Positions 46,552 to 57,069 of a stretch of DNA of 64,000 bases are shown piece after piece. Position 1 is the stretch's first letter; each line of letters begins with the position of its first letter. Position numbers and translations under genes: made by a program. The stretch is from Dipodascopsis uninucleata var. uninucleata (lineage: Eukaryota > Ascomycota > Lipomycetes > Lipomycetales > Lipomycetaceae). The DNA is taken from the NCBI GenBank assembly GCA_030568195.1, contig JAJLTO010000004.1, positions 310,001 to 374,000 of the forward strand. The letters are read 5' to 3'. The notes beneath the pieces are model-generated. The model did no database searches, was not told the DNA's origin, and saw only the letters and a program-made list of their open reading frames with translations.

Positions 46552-48915
46552 ATGTCTGCAGCAGAGAGCAAGGAAAAGGCTTCAGAAGTCGCTGCTACTA
46601 ATTCTCTACCTCCTAGCAGTCTCGAATGTGATTTCGTTATCTTATTCAACGCTGATTCGTCTAAAATTCCTTTGGATAAGAGATCTCCTGAGGATGCTGA
46701 GGATGCTCTCAAGAGCCTTCTTGCAGAGCTCACAAACAATGGCTTCACCTTCCAGGTACGATACAACAAGTATAAGTCAGTTTTCATTTTCATCAAGGCT
46801 TCAGACACGGTATTGTCAATTGCGTGCTACCAGTCGCAGTAAGTGTTCCCCAAGGACTTTGAATCTTTTGCCATGCTATTATCTGTCAATTGTTACTAAT
46901 TGCGGATGAATTTAGAATTCGAGAGTGGTTGCATGGAGTCAGAACAAGTCCTCCAGTAATTCCCACAGACAAAACTTCAGTTGTCAACAGTTTCACCATT
47001 GCAGAGCGCTTGAGACTAATTTACGAACGTCTGGTTCGCCCTCAGAGTGATCATGGATTAGGAATCACTCCTGGGCAGGGCGATTGGGTCTTTGTGCAAG
47101 ACATTTTCGCCCTCCATGATCCACGATTTGATTTAGTAAGTGAAATTGTTTCTTGGTTGAATATTGTATTGAACAAGTTTCCATTAACTTAGTTCCAGGC
47201 ATGGGTTAAACGATGGTCTACTAAATGGCTATTGGATGACTCAGAGTTAGAACTCATTCGCAATACTTTTGGCGAGAAAGTCTCGCTCTACTTCGCTTTC
47301 CTCCAGTATTATTTTACGTGGCTTCTCGTACCAACAATCATTGGGTTAATCTCCTATATTTGTCTTCCTGATTTCTCTCCTGCATTTGCAATTGCGAACT
47401 GTGTTTGGTGCTGTTTATTTGCTGAATCCTGGAAGCGACATGAGAAAGTATTGGCTGTTAAATGGGGTGTGAAAGGTTGCTCTATTCTGAATACACCTCG
47501 CGCTGCTTTCAAAGGCGAAAAGCAGATTGAAGATCCTGTAACCGGTAGCCTAGTTCAGTACTATCCTCCATGGAAGCGTTTAACGAAACAATTAGCTTCT
47601 GTACCAACTGCCTTGGTTGCAGGAATTTGCCTTATGGCACTTCAAGTTGTCGTATTTGTTATTGAAATTTTCCTTTCGGAGATTTACAATGGACCTCTTA
47701 AGCAATACTTAGTTTTCCTGCCGACTGCTTTGCTTAGTACTCTTGTTCCTACGTTCACGGCATTCTACAACATTGTCTCTACTTATATGACCAACTGGGA
47801 GAATCATGCGGTCCAGGATACTTACGAAAACTCCATGACTCAGAAAATGTTTGTCCTCAACTTTCTTACGTCGTACATGGGTCTCTTTCTGTCTGCATAT
47901 ATCTATCTTCCATTCGGCCACTATATCGCTCCTAATTTAGATTTTATTAGCACTTTTATTCAGAAGATTGCAGGAGATAAAATTACTACCTCGAAGAGTT
48001 TCACAATTAATACTCTACGTCTAAGACAGCAGTATGTTTATTTCACCGCCACTGCGCAGTTCATTAACTTCTTTGTGGAGACTCTTTTGCCTTATATTCA
48101 AAGGAAGGCTTTCAGTGAAGCAAAGCGTCTGCAGACTAGAGTCACTGGTGCTATCGATAGTCATATGGACAATGAGAATGAGGCTCTATTTCTCACTAGG
48201 GTCAGAGTCGAATCTGAGTTCCCTAACTATGATGTCGAAGAAGACTACCGTGAGATGGTTGTTCAGTTTGGTTATCTTAGCTTATTCTCAACTGTCTGGC
48301 CGCTTGCTCCGTTATTCAGCTTCATTAATAATTGGATTGAGCTTCGTGGTGATGCCATGAAGATTTGTCTAGACATGAAGCGCCCTATTCCTCAGCATGC
48401 CGAATCCATTGGTCCGTGGATGAAGTAAGTAGATTCATTTATATATGTAATATTTTTAAGTCTCATTATTTTAATATGTAATTCTCATCTATAGTAATCT
48501 TGTGTTCCTGACATGGCTTGGCTCTATCACTACGGCTAGTTTAGTTAGTATGTACAAAACTGCGGGTTCTGATGCTGCTTCTGCTTCATTTGTTAAAGTA
48601 AGACCGTGGCATTTACTATCTACTGTTTTGATTTCCGAACATGCATTTTTGGCAATTCGATATATCGTCGGATTAGTGTGCGATGCTATTGACAACCAAA
48701 TTATTCACAACGATAAGAAGCAGAAATACCTGAATCGTAGATCTACCCTTCAGCTTAGACTTACTAACGAAACCTTGGAAGACATTGAACACGATTCGAT
48801 GTTGGCCAAGGAAGAGCACAGGGGAGAATGGGAAAAGGATATTTCAGAGTCAATCGTTATACTTCGACAGGCGATGGAGAAGTCAAAGACTCCTGCTGAG
48901 AAGAAGAATGAGTAA
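46552..48915 (+). CDS. Anoctamin/TMEM16-like membrane protein (Ist2-type)
   Basis: Exons 46552-46838, 46916-47135, 47199-48424 and 48495-48915 give 717 residues. The N-terminal cytosolic domain holds EREWLHGVR-like QIREWLHGVR and ERLRLIYERLVRP. The anoctamin signature follows (WVKRWSTKWLLDDSELELIR, FGEKVSLYFAFLQYYFTWLL), with about eight hydrophobic segments. The RGDAMK motif near WIELRGDAMKICLDMKRPIP is typical of the family. Yeast Ist2 tethers cortical ER to the plasma membrane; animal TMEM16s are lipid scramblases and chloride channels. This protein lacks the long basic tail of yeast Ist2 and ends in a lysine/glutamate-rich helix. Intron 2 has two acceptors 6 nt apart (after 47192 and 47198). 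The codon at 46552 is the first ATG in frame. Confidence 0.92.
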
Positions 48916-50305
48916 GATTCGCTTAAATCGAAAGAACTTTCTACGGACTTGTACTACTAGAAGCTTAATTAAATCTATATTAGTGGAGGATGAAGTATGC
49001 CAACACAGGGACGAAGCATTCGTCTTATTTCTGACTTTAGGCATACCAAGATGTGATGCAGTAATTTCACGCTGCCATAAATAAATTCTATGCTTTGATG
49101 CATGTGATTTTGCATTAATTTCAAACGAACTCCGAGTTTATTCCATTCGTGTTAGTCATTAAAAAAAAGACGATTCAAAGAGGGATCTTTAACGTAAATT
49201 GTACCGCTATGATGATTTTTTATTTATGATTGAGTCATTATGAGTGCGATAGATATGATGAAACTGCAGCCTCGATCTCACAGTACCGCTAAGATAATGT
49301 GTATTGAAATAGCTTATAGCGTGGAGTTACGTAGTTTTCTTCAGAATTTCTTTTGGCAGTTTCTTATGGCCATCACAACTTCCATAAGTACAATGGATCT
49401 ACATCTTTCAAATACGCATATTACAGATTTCTTAATTATAACTTAGAGCGTCAGGCTATAGATTACGACTATTTTATCACTACTCTATGATATGCATGTG
49501 ACTCGAATAGATTAATGCTTCTGTAGTTTATCATAAACGAAAGTCTTTCATAACATACACTCTGTCTGAGCTAATATCTTTAGAAGTGCTAGCATTTTAA
49601 ATTTAATCTGTACAAATTTAGATTAACGATAGATTAACGATAAATTGCACGGAAATAAATATATCTAAACTTTAAATACAATAGGAATATGAAGTGTATT
49701 AGGGTATATTATATGCGTATTCCATCTAGGCAAAGAAAAGGGATAGCTGAGGACAGCACGAACAGAAATAGAAATCAAAAGATATCGTACAATCTTTCTT
49801 ATTATTATATAATCTGCAGACATATTTGTACAGTTTTATAGTCTCATCTTATTCTAGGAGTGTAACTAGTCCTGTCATAAGTGATCTCTCTGTTTGTCAT
49901 AGACGGAAAAGTCGTTTGAGCTTTTTAGGAGCTAGCAAAAAAATACGCAACTTTTGTAGAGGCTGTGTTATTCAAAATATTCTCGGTACCAATTATTAAA
50001 TATCTCCGTGTACTAAAAATACTTTGCGTCAATTTAGGTCTACAGGATTGATTCAACTTATTTAATCTTTGTTCAGCATTTAACCAGAAGACAGCTTGTT
50101 GTTTGGCGTACAGCTAAAAACGTACTGGTGATCAGTTTTATGCAGCTTCCATAGCCTCGTTCGTGCATCGTTCTATGTCGCCAAGTGGCCCTATCTTTAC
50201 AGGGCAATTTCGACTACAATTATATAAATATCGAATTCAAAATCTCTTCGGTATTTATAAATTGAAGAGAAGCCAGAGGTGTGGTTATAACATTGTCAAG
50301 AAAAT
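48916..50305. other. Intergenic, no gene seen
   Basis: 1.4 kb between the TMEM16 stop codon and the next start codon on the same strand. The right part should be the promoter of the RING gene. A direct repetition of GATTAACGATA occurs near 49621. No gene was seen. Confidence 0.5.
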
Positions 50306-52200
50306 ATGAAGATCCAGCTGCTATCAAGAGCACTTTTGCTCTGGTTAGTCGTGACGGTAGAGGGACTTTCAACTTCCATACATACTCAATCGTCAGCAAT
50401 ATCATCAGCGGAACCTGCACAGCAAACTTCAAGCATTCTAGATGTATCTGCTACGAATGCTACAGATAACTATCCTAATGTCTTTCAGCTTGTCGTTCGT
50501 TTTGGCACGTCATCATCTGAAATGGAATATTCATCCTTTGTTCAAGCCTTGACGACCGATGCATCTCGGACTGGAGCAGGGGTATGTATTGGCACTGGTT
50601 CAATGATTAATTATATCGCTGCCTTACATTGCTAATATTAATGATTACATCTTTTATATAGAATGTCTTATATGAAGGGCAATTAGTAAAATATACAGCA
50701 AACTCTTCTGTAACTTTAGATAGCGACTCGATTGCTTATATTTCCTGCGATGATGAAAATTTTGGATCACAGGCTTTGACACAAGCTGTTAGTATGAATC
50801 CTTCTTGTATTCTATTATATTCGACGTCAGCGAGGACGTGCTACTTCGTATCTTCATATAAGCTTTACAGCATGAATATTGGTGCTGTATACAGTACTGT
50901 ATCTGCTTACTTCAGCCGTCAACTATTATCTGCAGTTTCCAACTCTGTCTATGGTGGTAATGTCAATGCTACAATTACTGTCAATGAAACGGATGTGCAA
51001 AATGCATTGACTGCGACAACTACATCGAGTAAACCTACCTCGAGTGCTCCATCGGCGACATCCAATTATGTTTCACTTTCTTGGACCTCCTCTACAGCTA
51101 CAGCTGCTTCTCCGTCTGATCAAGACAGTGAACAAAATGAAACACATACTACGGCTGTTGCTATGATAGTGCTATATAGTGTTACGGGACTGATATCTGG
51201 TTTCTTTTTGCTTATTATTATTTTGGGTGCTATTCGAGCTCATCGTCATCCAGAAAGGTACCAGGTTGTCATGGCGCCAGATGGTACCGTTCAACGAACG
51301 AATCGTGCTAGAGGACTTGCTAAAGCAGTTTTAGACTCAATTCCGCTCGTAAGAATCCCTGAAAGTCATTCTCATCGGACGGCAGACGTGGAAAATGCAG
51401 AAACAAATGAAGGTATTAAAATGAATACTATTCGTACTGAAAATGAAGTTGGTCCACAAAATGGTAGTGTTACTACTATAAACGATGCAGATCAAATGAT
51501 TGAATCAAATGAGCAGTCGAAAGAATCTAATGTTATCACGCCTCAAGAATCTAATGGATCTACAATTTCCTTACCCGCGTCTCTGATGATTTCAACGAAT
51601 GAATGTCCAATTTGCTTTGAACCATTTAAGGCTGGACAGAATCTTAGAGTATTGCCCTGTCATCATGGTTTCCATGCTGACTGCGTTGATCCATGGCTTC
51701 TAAATTCGTCATCTCAGTGTCCATTATGTCGAGTTGACTTGAGTATGAGAGCAGAAGCGGCCGCTGCTAATGGTGAGATTGGCGATAATGTTGATGGCGA
51801 TAATGCTGAAGCAGCTGATGTTTCTCATTCACATTCAAGAAGATTTCATTCTCGCGTGAATAGATTGTTAGACACGTTCAATGCTCAATTATTACCCCGT
51901 GAAGAGAGGCGTGTAGCTATGGAGAGAATTCGAGCCGAGAGGATGCAATCTAGTGAAAATAGAGGAGGAATTCAAGAAAACACAAGAGAAAGTGACGATA
52001 GTGTTGATGGTCATGCTCATCAAAGCTTACATACCTTTATGGAAACCCGACGACGGCTCTTCCATATTCATCAGCAGCAGCAACGAATACAACGTCGACA
52101 GCAACAGCGGCAAGAAGAGGAAAGACAGCGACAGCAACAAGAATTAGGAGAGCAGGCTGAAGAAGAACCTTCATTGCCGCCGAATATGTCAGACCGATAA
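50306..52200 (+). CDS. Membrane-anchored RING-H2 E3 ubiquitin ligase (PA-TM-RING architecture)
   Basis: Exons 50306-50581 and 50662-52200 (80-nt intron, phase 0) give 604 residues. It starts with a signal peptide (MKIQLLSRALLLWLVVTVEG). A luminal Ser/Thr/Asn-rich region with N-glycosylation sequons follows; its order resembles a PA-type luminal domain. A single membrane helix lies at about residues 255-283 (MIVLYSVTGLISGFFLLIII), followed by a basic cytosolic stretch. The RING-H2 finger is C407-C448 (CPICFEPF...CHHGFHADCVDPWL...CPLC). The tail is Arg/Gln-rich. By analogy with RNF13/GRAIL-type enzymes it ubiquitinates endosomal or vacuolar membrane proteins, though the exact fungal counterpart is not certain. 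Confidence 0.9.
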
Positions 52201-52975
52201 AGCTCATCTTCTTGACTGTTTTCTTTAGTATTGCGTCTTTTCGCTATATGATTCTCGTCGTCAGTTAATTTCATTTCGTTTTCTATTTTATTACGGTTAT
52301 TTATTATTATAGCAATCATTTGTTTACAGGTAATTGGTAAATGGCGCACAAATTTTTATTTTTAGTTCATGAAATGCAAGGAACATATTATTTGAATCAT
52401 ATTTGAATTCGTTGGGCGAATGTTGATAAATCAGTTTTTTGTTATTTATTTCGGTAATAGTAACTTTTGTAGCCGACGCTTCTCAAGATCATTTTAAGAA
52501 TCATATCTGAACAGGCGTTGGATCAATCTAGTATATTCTGTTACGAGTTTTTCGAGAATTAAGTGGTATATGGTCATTTCTTTTTGTGTTGGTTAACATA
52601 ATTTTGTACTTCAAGAACGTGAACCTTTTAATCCTTTAATGTCATATAATTATGTTTCTTTGTTAGGAAATGGTTTAAACTTGTATAATTTCAAGTCTTA
52701 TTTGCGTTTTTATTCTATGTGATGTCAGCGTGTATAGGACACTGTATGGTAAATCCAAGATCGACTACTGAATAACACTACATTCTGCAATCATTCCTTC
52801 TACTAATTTCGAGCGCAAGGAGCATTTTCGTAGTAGCATGTTTGACATATTTGCTCGTTTCAATCGTGCAGTGCAAACCAATTCTAAGCTTAGCCGAGCC
52901 ATCGTTCTAATTTCAATATTGTACAACACAAGTGTATATAATGATAAAGTTACTTCTAAACCTATCGAATTTGGT
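52201..52975. other. Convergent intergenic, no gene seen
   Basis: 775 bases between the stop codons of the RING gene (plus) and the GCIP-like gene (minus). AT-rich. Nothing else was seen. Confidence 0.5.
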
Positions 52976-54268
52976 CTAGAGTCCTTCTAAAAATTTTTGC
53001 TTCCACATAACAAACCATTTTCGGTAGTCATCCTCTGCGACTTCAATGACTGAGTTGACAAGGCTTTCAGCTTCATTTTTTATTTGATCGGCAGTTTTTT
53101 CTTGTTCAACAATATCTACTCCTTCCCAAAATCCTCCGACAAAGTCATCAATATGATCGGCGAGTGTCTTAACTATCGGCGTGGTCTTGTTGAGAAAAGT
53201 TGTAAATTTTACATCTGGCGTATTTTGCGGTGACTTGCTTTCCAAGTATCTGTAAAACTCCTTCGAGAATCGGCGCTTGATAATTGATATATATAATATA
53301 GAGATCAAGTTTATACGATTCACCCATAATTTGGAAAGTTCCACCAGTTTAGATCTATTTTCCTCCGAATCTTTTTGATCGTCGTCATTGTCCTGCTCGC
53401 TCTTGTCATCGTCATCTTCTAATCCCCATATATCCATTTCACTCGGCGCTGTTGGATTCTCCACATATTCTTTAAGCTCTTCCCAAGATTCCTTTATCAT
53501 ATCTTTTGCTTTCCTGGTGTCTTCTGCTATTAGCAATGATATAACTTCGCCGCAGGTCTCAAAATTCGAAAGCATTCGTTCAAACTTGCGTAACTGTTGG
53601 CATTGTTCGATGACAATGCCCGCACAAACATAACCGTCTTTCACCCGCTGATATTCCTTGTGTTGTTCAGCATCATCTTCATCGTCATTAGATTCTGGCT
53701 CGAGAACAGTAGAGGAGACAGATAATTCAGTCATATCTCTTGTCAATGACTCTTCGCTTGGGTCTCTCTGCTTTCCTTCGATCTCATCGAGCAGATTCTC
53801 CACGACCCGACACAAGTTCAGTAGCCTAGCTCGTCTTTCTTTAACTATGAAGTCTACAGCAAACTTCAAATCAAGTTCGTCGTCACCGTCTTCTAGCTGA
53901 AATGATCTTGTAAACTCGTTTAAAAGCAGAATCGACAATGTACCTAATGCACTTATACAAGACATGATGGCTCTATCGTTATCATTACTAGCACCACCAA
54001 TTCTTTTCGCATCTTCTTGTAGATTACGAGAAAGTGAAGCTAATGCTAGCTTTGTTGACTCTAGTTGTATATTGCCAACAATTCTTCCAATATCCTCTCT
54101 TTTAGTGCTCTCAGGGAGAATTGTCTTTGAGGATGGGCCCGCTACCTTGATCTCAATCGATGATACATGTAGTAGATTTCGAGTCGTTGCTATAGTATCT
54201 GCTATAGACGGATTTTTACGTCCTGTCAAGTTCCTGACTTGCTCATGAGTGAGCTGATTGTTGGTCAT
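52976..54268 (-). CDS. GCIP (Grap2/cyclin-D-interacting, CCNDBP1)-like helical protein
   Basis: A single exon of 430 residues from the ATG at 54268. It is almost entirely helical, with long acidic linkers (LEPESNDDEDDAEQH, LEDDDDKSEQDNDDDQ). The arrangement is an N-terminal helical bundle (ALASLSRNLQEDAKRIGGA, MSCISALGTLSILLLNEF), a central acidic loop and a C-terminal bundle (LVELSKLWVNRINLISILYI). That fits the GCIP/CCNDBP1 fold found across fungi and animals. I see no catalytic motif. The assignment is from overall pattern and is tentative. Nearby genes give no functional clue. Confidence 0.5.
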   Translation of the reverse strand: MTNNQLTHEQVRNLTGRKNPSIADTIATTRNLLHVSSIEIKVAGPSSKTILPESTKREDIGRIVGNIQLESTKLALASLSRNLQEDAKRIGGASNDNDRAIMSCISALGTLSILLLNEFTRSFQLEDGDDELDLKFAVDFIVKERRARLLNLCRVVENLLDEIEGKQRDPSEESLTRDMTELSVSSTVLEPESNDDEDDAEQHKEYQRVKDGYVCAGIVIEQCQQLRKFERMLSNFETCGEVISLLIAEDTRKAKDMIKESWEELKEYVENPTAPSEMDIWGLEDDDDKSEQDNDDDQKDSEENRSKLVELSKLWVNRINLISILYISIIKRRFSKEFYRYLESKSPQNTPDVKFTTFLNKTTPIVKTLADHIDDFVGGFWEGVDIVEQEKTADQIKNEAESLVNSVIEVAEDDYRKWFVMWKQKFLEGL

Positions 54269-54519
54269 AGCTTATATGAGTATAAAAATCTTTTAAATTT
54301 TTTTTTCTGCAGACCTGGTCATTTATTAAGTTGAAGACGATTTTACAATTTGCAGAGTTCAAATGGGAAAAAAAAGTTGAGGTTTGGAGAAGTGGGAGAA
54401 TTTTAGTAAATTCAAAAATTATTTATACATTGGTTTTCTTCAATTTCGATTTTAGTCGCTAGAATATTGCAACTCTGAACACACAGAGTGTATCTGTATA
54501 GATTAAAATCCAAATAGAA

Positions 54520-54926
54520 ATGGTACAGGGAACCTTGAAACCGAATAAGTCAAAAAAGTATGTCCTGAGTGAATTTTTTTGACTGGACATATTAGTATTA
54601 CTGACAGTTAATAGAATATCGAAGCCTGCACAGCAGGCCAAGAAGGCGGCCAAAAAGACGTTCGCTCCTCGAAAATCGTCTATAGTTACATCTTCCAATC
54701 TTAAAAAGGTGTGCACATTCAATTTTACATCCAATTAATCAATTAAGAATGATATAATTAACATAGATATTATATATAGAAGCACAGCGCTGGCATCGCC
54801 TCCGGTACTGAAAGACTCTTGTCATCGAGAGTGGGCCATTTGGAACTTCTAAAAGGATCTCGACGTGAAATTGAGAAAGTTGAAAGAGAAAAGAAGAGAA
54901 AAGAAAAATCAGGTCAAAAAAAGTGA
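54520..54926 (+). CDS. UPF0390/DUF2462 small basic protein, three exons
   Basis: Exons 54520-54557, 54615-54708 and 54780-54926 join in matched phase to 92 residues. It begins MVQGTLKPNKSKK, matching the MAQG-x-LK start of the UPF0390 (Leydig cell tumour 10 kDa) family. A Lys/Ala-rich stretch (QQAKKAAKKTFAPRKSS) and a helical basic C-terminus follow. The function is unknown in the family; the composition suggests RNA or nucleolar association. The first exon encodes only 12 full codons. It is divergent from the GCIP-like gene with 251 bases between the starts. Confidence 0.8.
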
Positions 54927-55344
54927 GCTATACAATAATAAACTTAGTGGTTCGTTTGATCTTTACGAATGGAGTCTTGGTCGGATTTGATTTAATATTT
55001 GCTTAATATGCCTATATTTGATAAACACTGCTCTCTTTCCAGCTTGTACAATACTGAATGCATTAATTTACAAAGAAACTTAGAAGGAAATTAGAAATAA
55101 GGATATTCTATTTTTTGGCTTCAAGAGAGTTCCTAGTTGTAAGTCTTCTAAGAACAGTAATGAATTAGCATCAACAATTTCTTCCTTTTTAGTCCAAATG
55201 CGTAGAAGACAAATCGAGCGCACGAGCTTATATCAATAGTTTTGATTCACTTATCCCTTCAATTGTATGTTTCCTTCCCCCCAAAGCTAATCCAACTTTC
55301 AGAGCGAGAAGCCGTAACACCAATACTGTTCTCATTTCTTTGCT
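54927..55344. other. Convergent intergenic, no gene seen
   Basis: 418 bases between convergent stop codons of the UPF0390 gene and ARPC3. No feature was seen. Confidence 0.5.
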
Positions 55345-56282
55345 TTATGAGAGTGATTTATTCATGAAACGGCGTCGGGTGAAAGCAAGCCAGTACTATA
55401 ATATATATAGTTAGTAGCCATTAACAACAAAATCCTAGTTACTGAGAGCCTATAAATTGGCTTATCTGGATAATGTTATTCTTACCTTGCTTGGAGTATT
55501 TCCCTCTGCATAAACTCGAGAGATCAGACGAGCAGCAAGCTCTTGTCGGAATTGTGACAAATATGAGCGGAGCAACTCACCATCTGTTCTGTCACGCGGT
55601 GCTGCATATAGACTGTTGAGAGGGAATCCAGGGTCACCTGGTATTGAAAAGTGATCAAGAGCAAGAGTGTTTAAGATGCGGCCAGCTTCATCTCTTCCTA
55701 CGTTACTTGCATTTTTTGTCGACAGAGTAGTAAGACAATCTGAAATGAACAAAATACCGTATATTAGAGCACGGTCTGCGGGACCTTTGATTTCGAAATT
55801 TTTGAAGAAAGAGTTTGCTCGAAACAAGTCAAGAACTTCATCTATGATGTCGTAATCCTCCGATGTCGGATAGGCTGGTCCTCTAAACTTAGTACGTAGA
55901 GGAAGGACCGCAAAATTACCTGATCAAAAAGACAATCAGTCGCCTTTTCTACTTAATAATTATGCAGGAACTATTGTCCAGACGATAGGTTGTTAAGGAT
56001 AATTACTTACCGACAACACGAGAGTCGGGCTCCGACAAGAACGTAGAATGATAAGCCTACAACGGTCATCACAGTTAACATCAATCACATCAAATCTATA
56101 TCAGAAGACACTTTTCGCGATTCATTTTTCGTAATTCAGTTATATCGCCAAAGAGACTGCTAATTGATAGCTTTGTCACACGATGAATTGAGAGAATTTT
56201 TGATTCTGTTCATATACTTCATCAACGCCCCTCGCTCCCCAATCAAACTAATATTCCGAATAGCGAAACCACTCACCGGCAT
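55345..56282 (-). CDS. ARC18: Arp2/3 complex subunit 3 (ARPC3/Arc18)
   Basis: Exons 56277-56282, 56011-56056, 55486-55919 and 55345-55395 give 178 residues, the same length as human ARPC3. The first coding exon is only six bases (Met-Pro), followed by a 220-nt intron. The protein then reads AYHSTFLSEPDSRVVGNFAV, DYDIIDEVLDLFRANSFFKN and DRALIYGILFISDCL, and ends YWLAFTRRRFMNKSLS. All are ARPC3 signatures. Arp2/3 nucleates branched actin for endocytic patches. The last exon is 17 codons including the stop. All splice phases match. Confidence 0.95.
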
Positions 56283-56542
56283 CTGCACAAACAATGTCAA
56301 ATAAGACAGATCTTATTATTTATTAGTGGATTGACAGCTTCAATGATGTCGGATGCAATACTATCAAATTGACGATGACTCCGTAGTATTACTCTTCTAC
56401 TGACCGTTTTGAGTTCGGCAGGCGATATGGGTTTCTATGAATCTATACTTCGAGTGTGGTCTATGCCGGCTGCATCTTACTTCAAGCTGAGATGATGTAA
56501 CTACACTATGGACACCAATTTACCCGGAACAACATTATCAGG

Positions 56543-56613
56543 CCGTTGTAGTATAGTGGTTAGTACACTTCGTTGTGGCCGAAGAAACCTCAGTTCGATT
56601 CTGGGCAACGGCA
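56543..56613 (+). tRNA. tRNA-His (anticodon GTG)
   Basis: GCCGTTG at the 5' end pairs with CAACGGC before the discriminator A. The D arm (TAGTATAGTGGTTAGTAC) is a good A box and GTTCGATTC is the B box. The anticodon arm CTTCG-TTGTGGC-CGAAG places GTG as the anticodon. No intron. A T-rich terminator (TTTTTTCTTTTTT) follows directly. The 5' edge may be off by one or two bases. Confidence 0.95.
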
Positions 56614-56766
56614 ATAATTTTTTCTTTTTTACATATTCCTAATATATATAATATTTCCGCAAAATATAAATTAATTGTATTTTAGCAAACCACAGAAGGA
56701 CGCGTGCCAAGCCATCTATCCATTATTTTCCTCTATTGAAGAGAGAGGAAATTAAAAATAAAAAAA

Positions 56767-56882
56767 TTGCAGCACCTACGATTCCAGCGTGGTCTCCCAC
56801 CGCAGTACTGAGTAGGCCCAAAGAAGCTTAACTGGTGTTGATCGGACGGGGAACTGTGTTTTCTTCTTGGTATGGCCGCAAC
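56767..56882 (-). rRNA. 5S ribosomal RNA (dispersed copy)
   Basis: 116 nt on the minus strand. The ends TTGCGGC and GCTGCAA form the closing helix. Internal features include CCCCGTCCGATCAACACC, the A-box region AGTTAAGC, and the loop E/helix IV region GGTGGGAGACCACGCTGGAA. A run of seven T follows the 3' end as a Pol III terminator. It stands alone near a tRNA gene with no rDNA around it, so 5S genes are dispersed in this genome, as in Schizosaccharomyces, Yarrowia and Neurospora. Confidence 0.95.
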
Positions 56883-57069
56883 TGACAAATAACGTAATTT
56901 TAACACATATATAGTGTACTTTGGTACTTTACCCTTAAGTCACGGAACTTCAATGTATATTGTGGTTCTCAAATGTGTAGTGTATGAGATCCCGATCAAT
57001 AGATGTAAGAATAAGTGCTACAGGAAAAACGTACGATCATGCAGACTACACCGATAGAATAAGACCGAA

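Noticed and set aside
52070-52150. CAG/CAA-rich run as a microsatellite locus
   Set aside because: It encodes the Gln/Arg-rich tail of the RING protein and is interrupted throughout; ordinary for such tails.
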